DNA of 64,000 nt from Pseudomonas vranovensis DSM 16006 (GCF_000425805.1 NZ_AUED01000002.1:580014-644013); one strand, 5' to 3'. Numbered from the stretch's first letter, positions 45,351-54,812 are shown. Translations and numbers: made by a program. Notes: a model not told the origin generated them from the sequence alone.

Positions 45351-46742
45351 TTACCTGTAGGAACGGCGGTGCATGCGGTGTCTTATCCACAGCAGGATGC
45401 CTGCCAGGATCAGCCCCAGGCCCAACGCAATCAGGCCATACAATTCGTTGTAGCTGATCAACGGTCGTTCGATACGCACATACCCAGGCTTGACCAGCAA
45501 TTGTTTCAAGGCCAGGTTGGCATCCTCCAGGCTGACCCGGCGCAGGGTTCGCGCCGGATCAGAGAAGCGGCCGTCGAGGTAATCGTTCAGCGCACCCCAG
45601 TAGTAGTCCGCCAGGGCCGAGTTGCCCTGGGTAGTCCAGGCCTCACGGTCGATCGCCGCTTGCTTGATCCGGGCGAAAGTGGCCGGGTCCAGGCCGTTCT
45701 TGCGTAACCGGTCGAGCATGTCGCCCAGCGCTTGCTCGGCTTCCTTGAGGTCGGCACGGTCCACGTCGGCATTGAGGCTCATCACCCCGGTGTCGCCAAA
45801 GGTTTCCCGTTGGGTATAAGGCCCGTAGGACACACCGTGCTTGAGCCGCAGCTCTTCATACAGCGCCCAGTCCAGGTACCGCTGCAGCAGGTCGAAGGTC
45901 TGCCCGTGGTCGTTGTCCAGTACCGGCTCCAGGAACAGCCAATGCAACTTTGCGCTGTCGCCGAGCCAGCCCCGGTCCAGTTCGCGGCGGGCGTCGGCTT
46001 TTTGTGTAACACCATCCAGTGCCCGGCGCTCGCCCGGCTCGGCGGGCGTGAGCTCGCCATAGGAGCGTTCCAGGTAGGCCGGCAGCAGCCGGTCAAGGCC
46101 GCCGACCACGATCAGGCTCATGTTGTTGGCGGCGTACCAGTGTTGCCGCAGGTCATTGACCTGTTCGAGTGTCATTTCGTCGATCGCCGAACGCTCGGCG
46201 CATTTGAGCCCCAACTCCACTGCCAGTTGGTCGCTGGAGCGGTGGCCGATGTCCTGGCGATCGAGCCAGCGTTGCAGGTGGGTGTAGTGTCCGCCGTCCT
46301 CGCGCTCCACGATTCGCTTTGACAGTGCCAGGTCGTCTTCATCGATCTCGGTGTCCTTGATCACCGCCAGCAACAGGTCCAGAACCTTGCGCTGGTTGCG
46401 GGCGGGGGCCTCGATCACGAACGTGGTATCGGCACTGCTGGTATAGGCATTCCATTCTCCGCCCAACGCCTGCATGCGCTTTTCCAGGCCGCCTTCGCCG
46501 CCTTCGTCGATGCCACTGAACAATAAATGTTCGAGAAGGTGCGGAAGCTCTTGCTGCGCGCAAGGAAAGTCGTCGAAGCCGACGCCGACCACCAGTCGGA
46601 TCGACACATGGTTGCGCTCATAGCCCGACTTGAGCAGTACCTGCAGGCCGTTGGGCAGCAGATAGCCCTCGACCTGCGAGCGGTCGAGGGCAAAGCCAGG
46701 CAGGGTGCCTAACAGCAGGCACAGGAACAACAGGCAACGCAT
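45351..46742 (-). CDS. Membrane-anchored M16 family metallopeptidase
   Basis: A 463-residue protein with a signal peptide (1-18, ending GFA) and a C-terminal membrane helix (about 437-455) followed by RHRMHRRSYR. The inverted zinc motif HLLEH is at residues 68-72 with a downstream Glu in SKRIVERED, so it looks active. Only one M16 unit pair is present, about half the length of pitrilysin. MRCLLFLCLL is preferred since AAGGAAG precedes it. It is 51 bases upstream of the DUF5924 gene. Its substrate is unknown. Confidence 0.88.
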   Translation of the reverse strand: MRCLLFLCLLLGTLPGFALDRSQVEGYLLPNGLQVLLKSGYERNHVSIRLVVGVGFDDFPCAQQELPHLLEHLLFSGIDEGGEGGLEKRMQALGGEWNAYTSSADTTFVIEAPARNQRKVLDLLLAVIKDTEIDEDDLALSKRIVEREDGGHYTHLQRWLDRQDIGHRSSDQLAVELGLKCAERSAIDEMTLEQVNDLRQHWYAANNMSLIVVGGLDRLLPAYLERSYGELTPAEPGERRALDGVTQKADARRELDRGWLGDSAKLHWLFLEPVLDNDHGQTFDLLQRYLDWALYEELRLKHGVSYGPYTQRETFGDTGVMSLNADVDRADLKEAEQALGDMLDRLRKNGLDPATFARIKQAAIDREAWTTQGNSALADYYWGALNDYLDGRFSDPARTLRRVSLEDANLALKQLLVKPGYVRIERPLISYNELYGLIALGLGLILAGILLWIRHRMHRRSYR

Positions 46743-46779
46743 GGCGAGCTTCCTTGCGGGAGTTCTTGAGGGGGATCGA

Positions 46780-48438
46780 TCAAGGTGAATGGGCATCATC
46801 CGGCACGCTGTCGAGCAGCAGGCCGCCGGTATCGGAACCACCCAATACCACATAGGCACTGCTGCAGAACAAGGAGTTCAATCGTTTCATATCGGCAATC
46901 AGCTCCAGGTGCAAGGCACTGGTCTCGATACTTTGCACCACTTTACGTTGCAATCGGCTGACATGGGCGTGGGCTAGGCGCCGCTCCTGGGCACGGAAGC
47001 GACGCTTTTCCCGCAGCAACTGGCGGGCACTTTCCGGGTCGGCGCTCAGGAACACCGACAGCCCCAGGCGCAGGTTGGCAAGCAACTGGCCGTGCAGCCC
47101 GGCCAGTTCTTCCAGGCCAACGTCGGAAAACTCCCGGCGTTGAGAGGTCTTCTGCTGCTGCACCTTGCGCAGCATGCGCTCGATCAGGTCGCTGGCCAGC
47201 TTGAGGTTGATCGCAAGTTCGATGATTTCCGCCCAGCGCTTGCTGTCCTGGTCGCTGAGGTCTTCGCGGGGCATTTGTGCCAGGTACAGCTTGATGGCGT
47301 TGTTCAGGGCCTCGACATCCTCACTCAGGCTGCGAACCTGCTGGGTCATCGCGGTCTGAGTACCGCGCAGCACGCCCTGCATGGCTTCGAGCATGTTGTC
47401 GATCAGGTCGCCCATGCGCAGGGTTTCGCGCACCGCGTTGGCCAGGGCCAGGCTGGGTGTGCCAAGGGCTGCAGGGTCCAGGTGGCGTGGGCGGGCGCGG
47501 CCATTGGTTTCCGACCGCTCCGGCAGCAGCCAGCTGCACAGGCGGGCCATCGGGGTGACGGTCGGCAGCATGATCAGGCAGCGCAAGCTGTTGTAGAGCA
47601 GGTGAAAGCCGATCACCAACTCCTGGGCGCTGAAGGTCAGGGTGTCCATCCACTTCACCAGTGGGTCGAGCACCGGAATGATGAGAATCAGGCCGATCAG
47701 TTTGTACAGCAGGCTGCCCAGGGCTACCTGGCGCCCGGCGGCGTTCTGCATGCTGGTGGTGAGAAAGGCCAGCAGGCCGCTGCCAATATTGGCACCGATG
47801 ACCAGGCCGATGGCCACCGGCAGGCTGATCAGCTCGGCGCCTGCCAGGGTGGCGGTCAGCAGTACGGCGGCCAGGCTGGAATAGGAAATCAGGGCAAACA
47901 GGGCGCCGACCAGGGCGTCGAGCAGAATGTCGCCGGTCAGCGAGGCGAACAGCACCTTCACGCCTTGGGCCTGGGTAATCGGCGCCGCGGCTTCGACAAT
48001 CAGTTGCAAGGCCAGGATGATCAGGCCCAGGCCGATACCGACGCGACCCAGTTGCCCGGCGCGGGTCTGCTTGCGCGACAGGAAGAAGATCACCCCGAGG
48101 AAGATCAGCAAGGGCGACAGCCAGGACAGGTCGAAGGTCAGTACCCGTGCCATCAGGGCGGTACCGACGTCGGCGCCGAGCATGATCGCCAGCGCCGGCG
48201 TCAGGGACATCAGGCCCTGGCCCACGAAGGAGGTCACCAGCATTGCCGTGGCGTTGCTGCTCTGCACCATGGCGGTCACCAGGATGCCGGCGACGAATGC
48301 CAGCGGTCGCTTGGACATGTTCTGGCTCAACACCCGCCGCAGGTTTGATCCGTACACCCGCAGGATGCCGGTACGCACGATATGGGTGCCCCAGATCAGC
48401 AACGCCACGGCGGAAAGCAGATTGAGCAGGGTCAGCAT
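46780..48438 (-). CDS. Na/Pi cotransporter family protein with PhoU-like domain
   Basis: A 552-residue protein. The first 310 residues hold two Na/Pi cotransporter repeats with QSS-type motifs (MVQSSNATAMLVTSF and ISYSSLAAVLLTATL). The last 220 residues are helical and PhoU-like (LGTPSLALANAVRETLRMGDLIDNMLEAM split over two helices). In E. coli YjbB a similar protein exports phosphate. It precedes the M16 gene on the same strand. Confidence 0.9.
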   Translation of the reverse strand: MLTLLNLLSAVALLIWGTHIVRTGILRVYGSNLRRVLSQNMSKRPLAFVAGILVTAMVQSSNATAMLVTSFVGQGLMSLTPALAIMLGADVGTALMARVLTFDLSWLSPLLIFLGVIFFLSRKQTRAGQLGRVGIGLGLIILALQLIVEAAAPITQAQGVKVLFASLTGDILLDALVGALFALISYSSLAAVLLTATLAGAELISLPVAIGLVIGANIGSGLLAFLTTSMQNAAGRQVALGSLLYKLIGLILIIPVLDPLVKWMDTLTFSAQELVIGFHLLYNSLRCLIMLPTVTPMARLCSWLLPERSETNGRARPRHLDPAALGTPSLALANAVRETLRMGDLIDNMLEAMQGVLRGTQTAMTQQVRSLSEDVEALNNAIKLYLAQMPREDLSDQDSKRWAEIIELAINLKLASDLIERMLRKVQQQKTSQRREFSDVGLEELAGLHGQLLANLRLGLSVFLSADPESARQLLREKRRFRAQERRLAHAHVSRLQRKVVQSIETSALHLELIADMKRLNSLFCSSAYVVLGGSDTGGLLLDSVPDDAHSP

Positions 48439-48614
48439 TGAACAGGCCCCCTGTTGAAGCGCCCCAGCGGGGCAAATGGATGGTGCCGTGAGCCTGGCCT
48501 GATCGCAGGCGGTTTTTCCCAGTGCTCACTTAAGCTGTAGTCGGCTAGCGGCCGTGGCGCCAGCATCGCATAGCCGACAGGGGCTTTGAAACAGAGCCGT
48601 CATGAAGACGGATG

Positions 48615-48641
48615 AAAAAAGGGCCCCGAAGGGCCCTTTTT
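48615..48641. terminator. Terminator downstream of the TerC gene
   Basis: A GGGCCC-CGAA-GGGCCC hairpin flanked by A-runs on one side and T-runs on the other, so it can work in either direction. On the minus strand it ends the TerC transcript, 15 bases after its stop. The rest of the 48439-48655 gap shows nothing else clear. Confidence 0.85.
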
Positions 48642-48655
48642 ATTGACGCTCTGGG

Positions 48656-49429
48656 TTACTGACCCGGAATGTCCTTGCGAAGTTTCACCGGCTCGCCCTG
48701 CTCCTGGTTCTTCTTGCGTGCCATGGCGGTGCGCATCTTGATGTTGATGGCTTCGACCGCCAGCGAGAAGGCCATGGCGAAGTAGACGTAGCCCTTCGGA
48801 ACATGCACTTCAAACGCTTCGGCGATCAGTACGGTACCGACCACGATCAGGAACGACAGGGCCAGCATCTTCAGCGACGGGTGCTTGTCGATGAAGTTAC
48901 TGATGGCGCCGGCGCAGAGCATCATGACCAGCACGGCCACGACAATCGCAGCAATCATCACCGGGACGTGAGAGACCATGCCGACGGCGGTGATCACCGA
49001 GTCCAGGGAGAACACGATGTCGATGATGGCGATCTGGATGATGGTGTAGAGGAACTTGCCGCCTTTGCCAGTCGGCTCTTCGTGGGTTTCGTCCTCGCCT
49101 TCCAGGCCGTGGTAGATCTCCTGGGAGCTTTTCCACAGCAGGAACAGGCCACCGAAGAACAGGATCAGGTCGCGACCGGAAATACCCTGGTCGAACACCA
49201 CGAACAGGTCGGCCGTCAGGCGCATGACCCAGGTGATCGACAGCAGCAGGAGGATACGGGTAACCATGGCCAGGGCCAGGCCGAAAATCCGGGTGCGCTG
49301 CTGCATGTGCTTCGGCATGCGGCTGACCAGGATCGAGATCATGATGATGTTGTCGATGCCGAGAACGATCTCGAGGGCCGTCAGTGTAAAAAAGGCAACC
49401 CAGATCTCTGGGCTGGTCAGCCATTCCAT
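48656..49429 (-). CDS. TerC family membrane protein
   Basis: A 257-residue protein with about seven helices and the TerC motifs LEIVLGIDNIIMISIL and IIDIVFSLDSVITAVG, whose acidic residues lie in the membrane and are thought to bind metal (Mn2+ export in some members). The C-terminus is charged. It carries no extra CBS or TelA domain. A tellurite-resistance role should not be assumed. Confidence 0.9.
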   Translation of the reverse strand: MEWLTSPEIWVAFFTLTALEIVLGIDNIIMISILVSRMPKHMQQRTRIFGLALAMVTRILLLLSITWVMRLTADLFVVFDQGISGRDLILFFGGLFLLWKSSQEIYHGLEGEDETHEEPTGKGGKFLYTIIQIAIIDIVFSLDSVITAVGMVSHVPVMIAAIVVAVLVMMLCAGAISNFIDKHPSLKMLALSFLIVVGTVLIAEAFEVHVPKGYVYFAMAFSLAVEAINIKMRTAMARKKNQEQGEPVKLRKDIPGQ

Positions 49430-49502
49430 GTGTATTCCTTCGTGCGGTATTTGCAGGGCGCCCGGGCAAGGAGCGCCACTGCGATTGGTCGAATCTGTAG
49501 AT

Positions 49503-50810
49503 TTATAGGCTGCTGAACACTGGGAAAATTCCCATGAGCAGCGCGGCGAACATTATGCACAGGCAGACCAGCACTGCCCACTTCAGGGTGAAGCGCTGGT
49601 GATCGCCGAAGTCGATGCCAGCCAGGGCCACCAACAGATAGGTAGAGGGTACCAGTGGGCTGAGGAGGTGCACGGGCTGGCCGACGATCGACGCGCGGGC
49701 CATCTCCACCGGCGAGATTCCGTAGTGGCTGGCTGCCTCTGAGAGCACTGGCAGAACACCGTAGTAGAAGGCGTCGTTGGACATGAAGAAAGTGAACGGC
49801 ATGCTGACGATGGCGGTGATCACGGCCAGGTACGGGCCCAGGGCGTCTGGAATCACGGCCAGCAAGCTCTTGGACATTGCTTCGACCATGCCGGTACCGG
49901 AAAGAATGCCAGTGAAGATACCGGCGGCGAAAATCAGGCCGACCACGGCCAGCACGCTGCCGGAGTGCGCCGCCACGCGGTCCTTCTGCATTTGCAGGCA
50001 CGGGTAGTTGACGATCATGGCGATACTGAAGGCGACCATGAACAGCACCGGCAGCGGCAACAGGCCTGCGACCAGGGCAACCATCAAGGCAGCGGTCAGG
50101 GCGCCGTTGAACCAGATCATTTTCGGCCGACGGGCGTCGGGGAACTGCGACACGCTGATTTCACTGTGGTCGATTTCGTCACCTGGCAGGTGCAGTTCAC
50201 CCAGGCGGGCGCGCTCACGCTTGCCATACATGTAGGCGATGGCAAGGATCGCCACGACACCGGCGAGCATCGCCGGAATCATCGGTACGAAGATGTCCGA
50301 AGGGTCGACATGCAGGGCGCTGGCCGCGCGGGCGGTCGGGCCGCCCCAAGGGGTCATGTTCATCACCCCGCCCGCGAGAATGATCAGGCCTGCCATGATC
50401 CGGGGGCTCATGCCAAGGCGGCTGTACAACGGCAGCATGGCCGCCACACAAATCATGTAGGTGGTGGCGCCGTCGCCGTCCAACGACACGACCAGGGCCA
50501 GCACCGCGGTGCCTACCGAGACTTTCAGCGGGTCACCCTTGACCATCTTGAGGATCTTGCGCACCGCAGGATCGAACAGGCCGGAGTCGATCATCAGACC
50601 GAAATACAGGATGGCGAACATCAACATGACCCCGGTTGGGGCCAGTTTGGTGATGCCTTGCAGCATCATCGGGCCGATATCGCCCGAGAATCCGCCGAAC
50701 AGAGCGAACAGGATCGGTACCAGGATCAGGGCAATCAAGGCCGACAGGCGCTTGGTCATGATCAGGTACATGAAGGTGATGACCATGGCAAAGCCGAGGA
50801 AGGTCAGCAT
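49503..50810 (-). CDS. CitMHS family citrate:metal transporter
   Basis: A 435-residue protein with about 11-12 helices. Motifs such as SLDGDGATTYMICVAAMLP, NMTPWGGPTARAASAL and SPLVPSTYLLVALAGID are typical of CitMHS permeases that take up citrate complexed with divalent metal. The start MLTFLGFAMVITF has GGAG upstream; a 24-residue longer frame lacks a site. The ortholog in P. aeruginosa is annotated as a citrate transporter. Confidence 0.9.
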   Translation of the reverse strand: MLTFLGFAMVITFMYLIMTKRLSALIALILVPILFALFGGFSGDIGPMMLQGITKLAPTGVMLMFAILYFGLMIDSGLFDPAVRKILKMVKGDPLKVSVGTAVLALVVSLDGDGATTYMICVAAMLPLYSRLGMSPRIMAGLIILAGGVMNMTPWGGPTARAASALHVDPSDIFVPMIPAMLAGVVAILAIAYMYGKRERARLGELHLPGDEIDHSEISVSQFPDARRPKMIWFNGALTAALMVALVAGLLPLPVLFMVAFSIAMIVNYPCLQMQKDRVAAHSGSVLAVVGLIFAAGIFTGILSGTGMVEAMSKSLLAVIPDALGPYLAVITAIVSMPFTFFMSNDAFYYGVLPVLSEAASHYGISPVEMARASIVGQPVHLLSPLVPSTYLLVALAGIDFGDHQRFTLKWAVLVCLCIMFAALLMGIFPVFSSL

Positions 50811-51115
50811 GGGAGTACTCCAGGCATATCGCGTCGAAAAAAGAAACGGGTCGGGCGGATCAGCGCGCGAGGCGCGGCGCATGGAGTAGCGAAGGGAGTG
50901 CAGCGGGGAGGCGGTTGAAAGCGGACATCAGAATCACCATTGTTGTTGTTAATTGGGCCAGGCGGCTGAGAAAAAAATCAGATGCTCTGACTGACCGGTC
51001 TGTGCCGGAAGTAGGATTCATCCTAAATCGACAAGCTTTCAGCCAGCTTTCGCTGGCCCAATGGCGACGAGAGGTGCATTGTTTGCTATCGGCCAATGGC
51101 CGGGAGGAGGATGCG
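50811..51115. other. Divergent gap between the CitMHS and GFA genes
   Basis: A 305-base region. I see GC-rich sequence at 50840-50930 and AT-rich sequence at 50935-50985, where one or both promoters probably lie. No defined operator or ORF is recognised. A GGAGGAGG ribosome site at 51103-51110 belongs to the GFA gene. Confidence 0.5.
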
Positions 51116-51517
51116 ATGAGCGAAACGTACGAAGGTGGCTGCCACTGCGGCGCCCTGCGTTATCAGATCAGAGGGCCGTTGACCGACGTTGCCCATTGCC
51201 ATTGCTCGGTTTGCCGACAGGTCAGCGGTGGTTTGCTGATCACCTGGGTGACCCGCCCCTGCACTGACTTCCAATGGCTCAGCGGTACGCCACAACGCTA
51301 CGACTCCTCACCCAGCTGTGTGAGGTATTTCTGTAGTCGCTGTGGGGCTCATGTGGCACTGACCACTGATTTGAGCCCTGAGACTATCGATATTACGGTC
51401 ACTACCCTGGATAACCCGATGCTGGCCCAACCCAAGCGGCATATCTGGACCGACAACCGCCTGCCCTGGCTGCACCTGGATGAGCACCTGCCAGGGGAAC
51501 CGCACGAAACCCTTTAG
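51116..51517 (+). CDS. GFA/CENP-V family zinc protein
   Basis: A 133-residue protein with zinc-binding cysteines in GGCHCGALRY, AHCHCSVCRQ and FCSRCGAH. This is the glutathione-dependent formaldehyde-activating (GFA) fold. The family contains few members with proven enzymatic activity, so only a possible thiol-adduct role can be proposed. It stands alone, between a transporter and a convergent gene cluster. Confidence 0.88.
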   Translation: MSETYEGGCHCGALRYQIRGPLTDVAHCHCSVCRQVSGGLLITWVTRPCTDFQWLSGTPQRYDSSPSCVRYFCSRCGAHVALTTDLSPETIDITVTTLDNPMLAQPKRHIWTDNRLPWLHLDEHLPGEPHETL

Positions 51518-51520
51518 CCG

Positions 51521-53479
51521 TCAGGGGAGCTGCAGGCCACCCGCGGCCTTGTGCAGGGCGCGCAGGTGCTCGCCCACCTGTTTGATGTTGGCCTCTACGG
51601 CGGCGATTTCGGCGGCGCGTGCTGGGCCCAGCAGCGCACGCACTTCTTTATCCAGGTCGGCGCTTAGGGTTTGCAGTTGCTGTTGCCGTTGGCTGGACTC
51701 GCTGATCAATAGCGCCCGCTCACTTTCCTGCGGCAATCCATAGCCCTTGCTGCCAAGCAGCTCGGCCGGACGACTGAGAAAACCGCTGTTGGCCAGAATC
51801 TGCTGCAGGGTGCCGTTGGCTTTGGCAACGTTTGCATCGTTCTGCTCCCTGCCGGTCAGGTAGCGCTGCTTGACCTCGTCCTGTGCCAGTAGCAGTTGTC
51901 GACGCAGGCTGGCCTGTTCCAGCAGGAGCAAGGCGGCGCTGGTGCGCAGGTCAGCCTGCTTGAACCACTGCTGGCGCTGCGTGGCAGATTGCTCCAGCCA
52001 CGCCTCGACACTGTCCTGGGGGATCGGTAATTGCTGCTTGAGGACCAGGAACATGGCCTGGTAGCGGTCGCGATAGGAGTCGAAGCGGTACCCCAGGCGC
52101 AACGCCTCCCGGGGGTCATCGAGAACGCTGACATCGGCCAGGCCGCGCCCTTCCAGCACCTCCAGCAAGCCGTTGGGCATGATGCTGTCCAGGTCGTTCA
52201 GGCGCGGGTTGGCGGTGCCGCTGCGTAGCAGTTTGAGGGTTTCTACCGCGCAGTTGTTGGACAGGAAGTAGTAGTTGCCATCGTAGCTCCAGTGCATCTC
52301 CGCCGCCTGGCGAACCAGGCTTTCAAGCTCGCTGCGATCCAGCTTGAGCGGAATCGACGCCAGGCTGCGCAACTCAGTCTTGGTGTACTCATCGATGACC
52401 TGGGCCAGCGGAAGGACAAACAGGCGCGAGGGGTAGGCGCCGGTGAGGCCGTCCCAGCTCGACAGCTGCACATCATTGACGAACGCCCGGTATGACAGCA
52501 CCAGGTGCTGGTCCAGATCGAGGCGGCAGTCAGGCCCACGCGGACGCCCCGGGGCGCAGATCACCAGACGCAGCATGCTGTGGCCCCAGCGGCTGACCCA
52601 ATTCTGATTGGCTTCAGCCAGCAGGTAGTCCACGGCATAGACGCGTTCGGGATCGATTTCACCCAGCGGTGCCTTGGCAAAGTCGTTGCCAGCATTGAGA
52701 AACGGCAGTGCCTGCGTGCAGGCCGGATGGTCCGGTGCCCAGTCGAAGTGGTCCTTGAGATAAGTCTGCAGGGCGGGCCGGCGGCAGGCAAAGCTTGGGT
52801 CAAGGAGGAAGTACTCCATGTTGACCGCTATGAACTCCTTCGGACTGCTCAACTCGTAGCTGTCCGGGCTGCGCGCCACCTGGCGATTATGTTGCTCGCG
52901 CTCCCCTCGCCTGCCTACATATTGCTGCCAGCCGGCCAGGTCAAGCAGGCGCGGATCATCACTGAGAGTGAAGCGTCGGTCGGTTTGTCCGCGGCATTGT
53001 TCGGGCAGGCCTACCTTGCCCTGGCTGCTCATATGGCGAGTACACTGGGTGATCAGGCGCCGGTCAGCGCCCTGCCAGAGCCGTGCACGGTCATAGATGT
53101 GGGTCAGTTCGTGCAGGACGGTGGCCAGCAGCTCTTTGCGAACAGTGCCATGGGGGCGTCCGGTCTTCTGGCTGGCAGCGCTGCCGTCAGTGAGGCTCGG
53201 CAGCAGCTTTTGGTTCAATTCGAGCGTCGAGACAAGCGATGCCTGGCCGTAGGCATCCTCCGGCATCTTCGCGCTCCAGCTGACCTGGATGCGTCGATCC
53301 AGGCGCGTCTTGAAGCGGGGCGGCAGCGCCTGCATCGCTTCATCAAGCAACGCCTGGCTGGCCTGTTGCTGTGCAGGCGTCAGGCCGTCGCTTTTGAGCT
53401 GCAGTTGCAGGTCCGCCAACGCAGGCGCGCCCAGCAGTGTCAGCAGGCCGCCCAGCAGCCCGGCGCGCAGGTTTTTCAC
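51521..53479 (-). CDS. Secreted DUF4105 protein with gluzincin-like HELTH motif
   Basis: A 652-residue protein with a signal peptide (ending APALA). The N-terminal part has HELTH at 123-127 and a later KEFIAVNMEYF with Glu near 215, a plausible third zinc ligand. The middle part is DUF4105 (SRWGHSMLRLVIC and FLSNNCAVETLKLL). The last 150 residues are helical. It starts with GTG in a GTGA overlap with the upstream DUF2388 gene and has no own ribosome site, so translation is coupled. Peptidase activity is inferred from motif only. Confidence 0.85.
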   Translation of the reverse strand: MKNLRAGLLGGLLTLLGAPALADLQLQLKSDGLTPAQQQASQALLDEAMQALPPRFKTRLDRRIQVSWSAKMPEDAYGQASLVSTLELNQKLLPSLTDGSAASQKTGRPHGTVRKELLATVLHELTHIYDRARLWQGADRRLITQCTRHMSSQGKVGLPEQCRGQTDRRFTLSDDPRLLDLAGWQQYVGRRGEREQHNRQVARSPDSYELSSPKEFIAVNMEYFLLDPSFACRRPALQTYLKDHFDWAPDHPACTQALPFLNAGNDFAKAPLGEIDPERVYAVDYLLAEANQNWVSRWGHSMLRLVICAPGRPRGPDCRLDLDQHLVLSYRAFVNDVQLSSWDGLTGAYPSRLFVLPLAQVIDEYTKTELRSLASIPLKLDRSELESLVRQAAEMHWSYDGNYYFLSNNCAVETLKLLRSGTANPRLNDLDSIMPNGLLEVLEGRGLADVSVLDDPREALRLGYRFDSYRDRYQAMFLVLKQQLPIPQDSVEAWLEQSATQRQQWFKQADLRTSAALLLLEQASLRRQLLLAQDEVKQRYLTGREQNDANVAKANGTLQQILANSGFLSRPAELLGSKGYGLPQESERALLISESSQRQQQLQTLSADLDKEVRALLGPARAAEIAAVEANIKQVGEHLRALHKAAGGLQLP

Positions 53480-53796
53480 AGGGCAAGAATGGCTTCGGCC
53501 AGGTCCTGGTCACTGGCGTGGCGTGCTTCAGGCACACGCTGGCGCAGGGTGTCGAAGGCGGCTTCGAGCTGGGCACCACGGATGTTGCCGTTGCTGGCGA
53601 CATAGCTGGCGGCATCGTCACGGGCTTCGCGCACCACTTTGGAATCGCGGATCGAGGTGGTGGTGTCGGAAGTGAAGTCGATCGAACGACCGAAAGCGCG
53701 CACGATGATGTTGCTGGTGGCCACCAGGGTTTGCGCCTGGGCGATGTCGGCCAGCAACAAAAGGCCAAGGGTGGCGGCAATCAGCGGGTTACGCAT
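53476..53796 (-). CDS. DUF2388 secreted protein 1
   Basis: A 106-residue protein with a signal peptide (ending AQAQ) and a small mature domain. The motif DDAASYVASNGNIRGAQLEAAF is shared with the two upstream paralogs; the exact block is split in evidence here as DDAASYVAS and IRGAQLEAAF. GGAG lies seven bases before the ATG. The stop is coupled to the DUF4105 gene. Its function is unknown. Confidence 0.87.
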   Translation of the reverse strand: MRNPLIAATLGLLLLADIAQAQTLVATSNIIVRAFGRSIDFTSDTTTSIRDSKVVREARDDAASYVASNGNIRGAQLEAAFDTLRQRVPEARHASDQDLAEAILAL

Positions 53797-53822
53797 GGAG
53801 CATCTCCGGAAGAACAGGGTAA

Positions 53823-54116
53823 TCATTGGACGAGAATTGCCTGCGCCAGTTCAAGGTCGTCGACATGAAGTTCAGGGTTGGTCTGGCGCAGGCGGTCGAG
53901 CGCCGCCTGCAAGCGGGCGCCTCGTAGCTGGCCGTCGCTGGCGACAAACGCCGCTGCAGCATCCTGGGCATCGAATAGCAGTTTGCGATCGAAGGGTGCC
54001 GAGGTCACCTTGCTGGTGACGTAACCACTGACGACAAGGTTATTGGTGGTGAGGTCCAGTGCCTGGGCAGAACCGCCCCAGCACAGCACAAGCAACAGCA
54101 ATGACAGATAACGCAT
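53823..54116 (-). CDS. DUF2388 secreted protein 2 (diverged)
   Basis: A 97-residue protein with a signal peptide (ending SAQA). It keeps AAAAFVAS and LRGARLQAALDRLR but has fewer of the polar residues of the other two copies, so it is the most diverged member. It lies 26 bases upstream of copy 1 on the same strand and is probably co-transcribed. Confidence 0.82.
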   Translation of the reverse strand: MRYLSLLLLVLCWGGSAQALDLTTNNLVVSGYVTSKVTSAPFDRKLLFDAQDAAAAFVASDGQLRGARLQAALDRLRQTNPELHVDDLELAQAILVQ

Positions 54117-54236
54117 GAGTCTCGGTGGGCTAGTGAGTCAGCCGGCAAGGCTATCCCAATGCGCTGGCGAGAACCAGCGCAGGGTGCCCGGCTTCGTTGC
54201 ATGTTGTTACATGCCCGAAGCCGGAGTCAGGCGACC

Positions 54237-54554
54237 TCAGATCGCCAGAATGGCCTGGGCCAATTGCGCGTCGCTCGCTTGCAGGGTCGGTGCCTGCTGA
54301 CGGATGTGGGCGAAAGCGCTCTCGAGCTTCACGCCGCGAATTTCGCCGTGACTGGCAACGAAGCTGGCAGCGTCGTCACGGGCGGCACGCACGATCTTGT
54401 CGTCACGGAACGAGGAGGACACATCGGAAGTGGCGTCGGTGGAAGCAGCTACGCCGCGAACGATGGTGTCGGTTGTCACGACGAAGCTGGTGGCGTTGGC
54501 GGTGGAAGCCAGGGCCAGCAGCAGTGCGGCGCCAACAAAGCGTGAACGGTACAT
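54237..54554 (-). CDS. DUF2388 secreted protein 3
   Basis: A 105-residue protein with a signal peptide (ending ANAT) and the conserved DDAASFVAS and IRGVKLESAF motifs. CAGGAG precedes the ATG. It is 120 bases upstream of copy 2, a gap large enough for a separate promoter for copies 2 and 1. Two AACTGTAYC boxes lie 143-181 bases upstream of its ATG. Confidence 0.87.
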   Translation of the reverse strand: MYRSRFVGAALLLALASTANATSFVVTTDTIVRGVAASTDATSDVSSSFRDDKIVRAARDDAASFVASHGEIRGVKLESAFAHIRQQAPTLQASDAQLAQAILAI

Positions 54555-54696
54555 GGTCGATCTCCTGAAAAATACGGGTACTTGTGTCAGACGCACGCTC
54601 AGCTTGTTGAGCTACTTATTGATACCAAGCTGGGTGCATTAAGCGTATCACGCGATCAGCGTCCGTGAATTGGACAGGATACCAGCAAGAATTATC

Positions 54697-54735
54697 AACT
54701 GTACCTGTTAAAAATAACTCTTTGAAAACTGTATC
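54697..54735. promoter_or_regulatory. Two AACTGTAYC boxes upstream of the DUF2388 genes
   Basis: AACTGTACC at 54697-54705 and AACTGTATC at 54727-54735 are direct repeats with exactly 30 bases from start to start, about three helical turns. Similar boxes recur upstream of the DUF1127 gene. They look like operators for a dimeric regulator. Confidence 0.5.
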
Positions 54736-54775
54736 TATCATTGCTGTAGCCGCTCTATTCCGCGGCTTCAGAACG

Positions 54776-54812
54776 ACAAAACCCGTCAGCAGTCACCTGC
54801 GACGGGTTTTGT
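54776..54812. terminator. Hairpin at the end of the DUF1127 gene
   Basis: A perfect 12-bp stem, ACAAAACCCGTC (54776-54787) with GACGGGTTTTGT (54801-54812), and a 13-base loop. The T-rich end is in the orientation for the minus strand, so it should terminate the DUF1127 transcript, 38 bases after its stop. Confidence 0.85.

Noticed and set aside
48656..49429. Tellurite resistance determinant
   Set aside because: The gene is TerC-family, but no terZABDEF partners are present; a general metal or membrane role is more likely.
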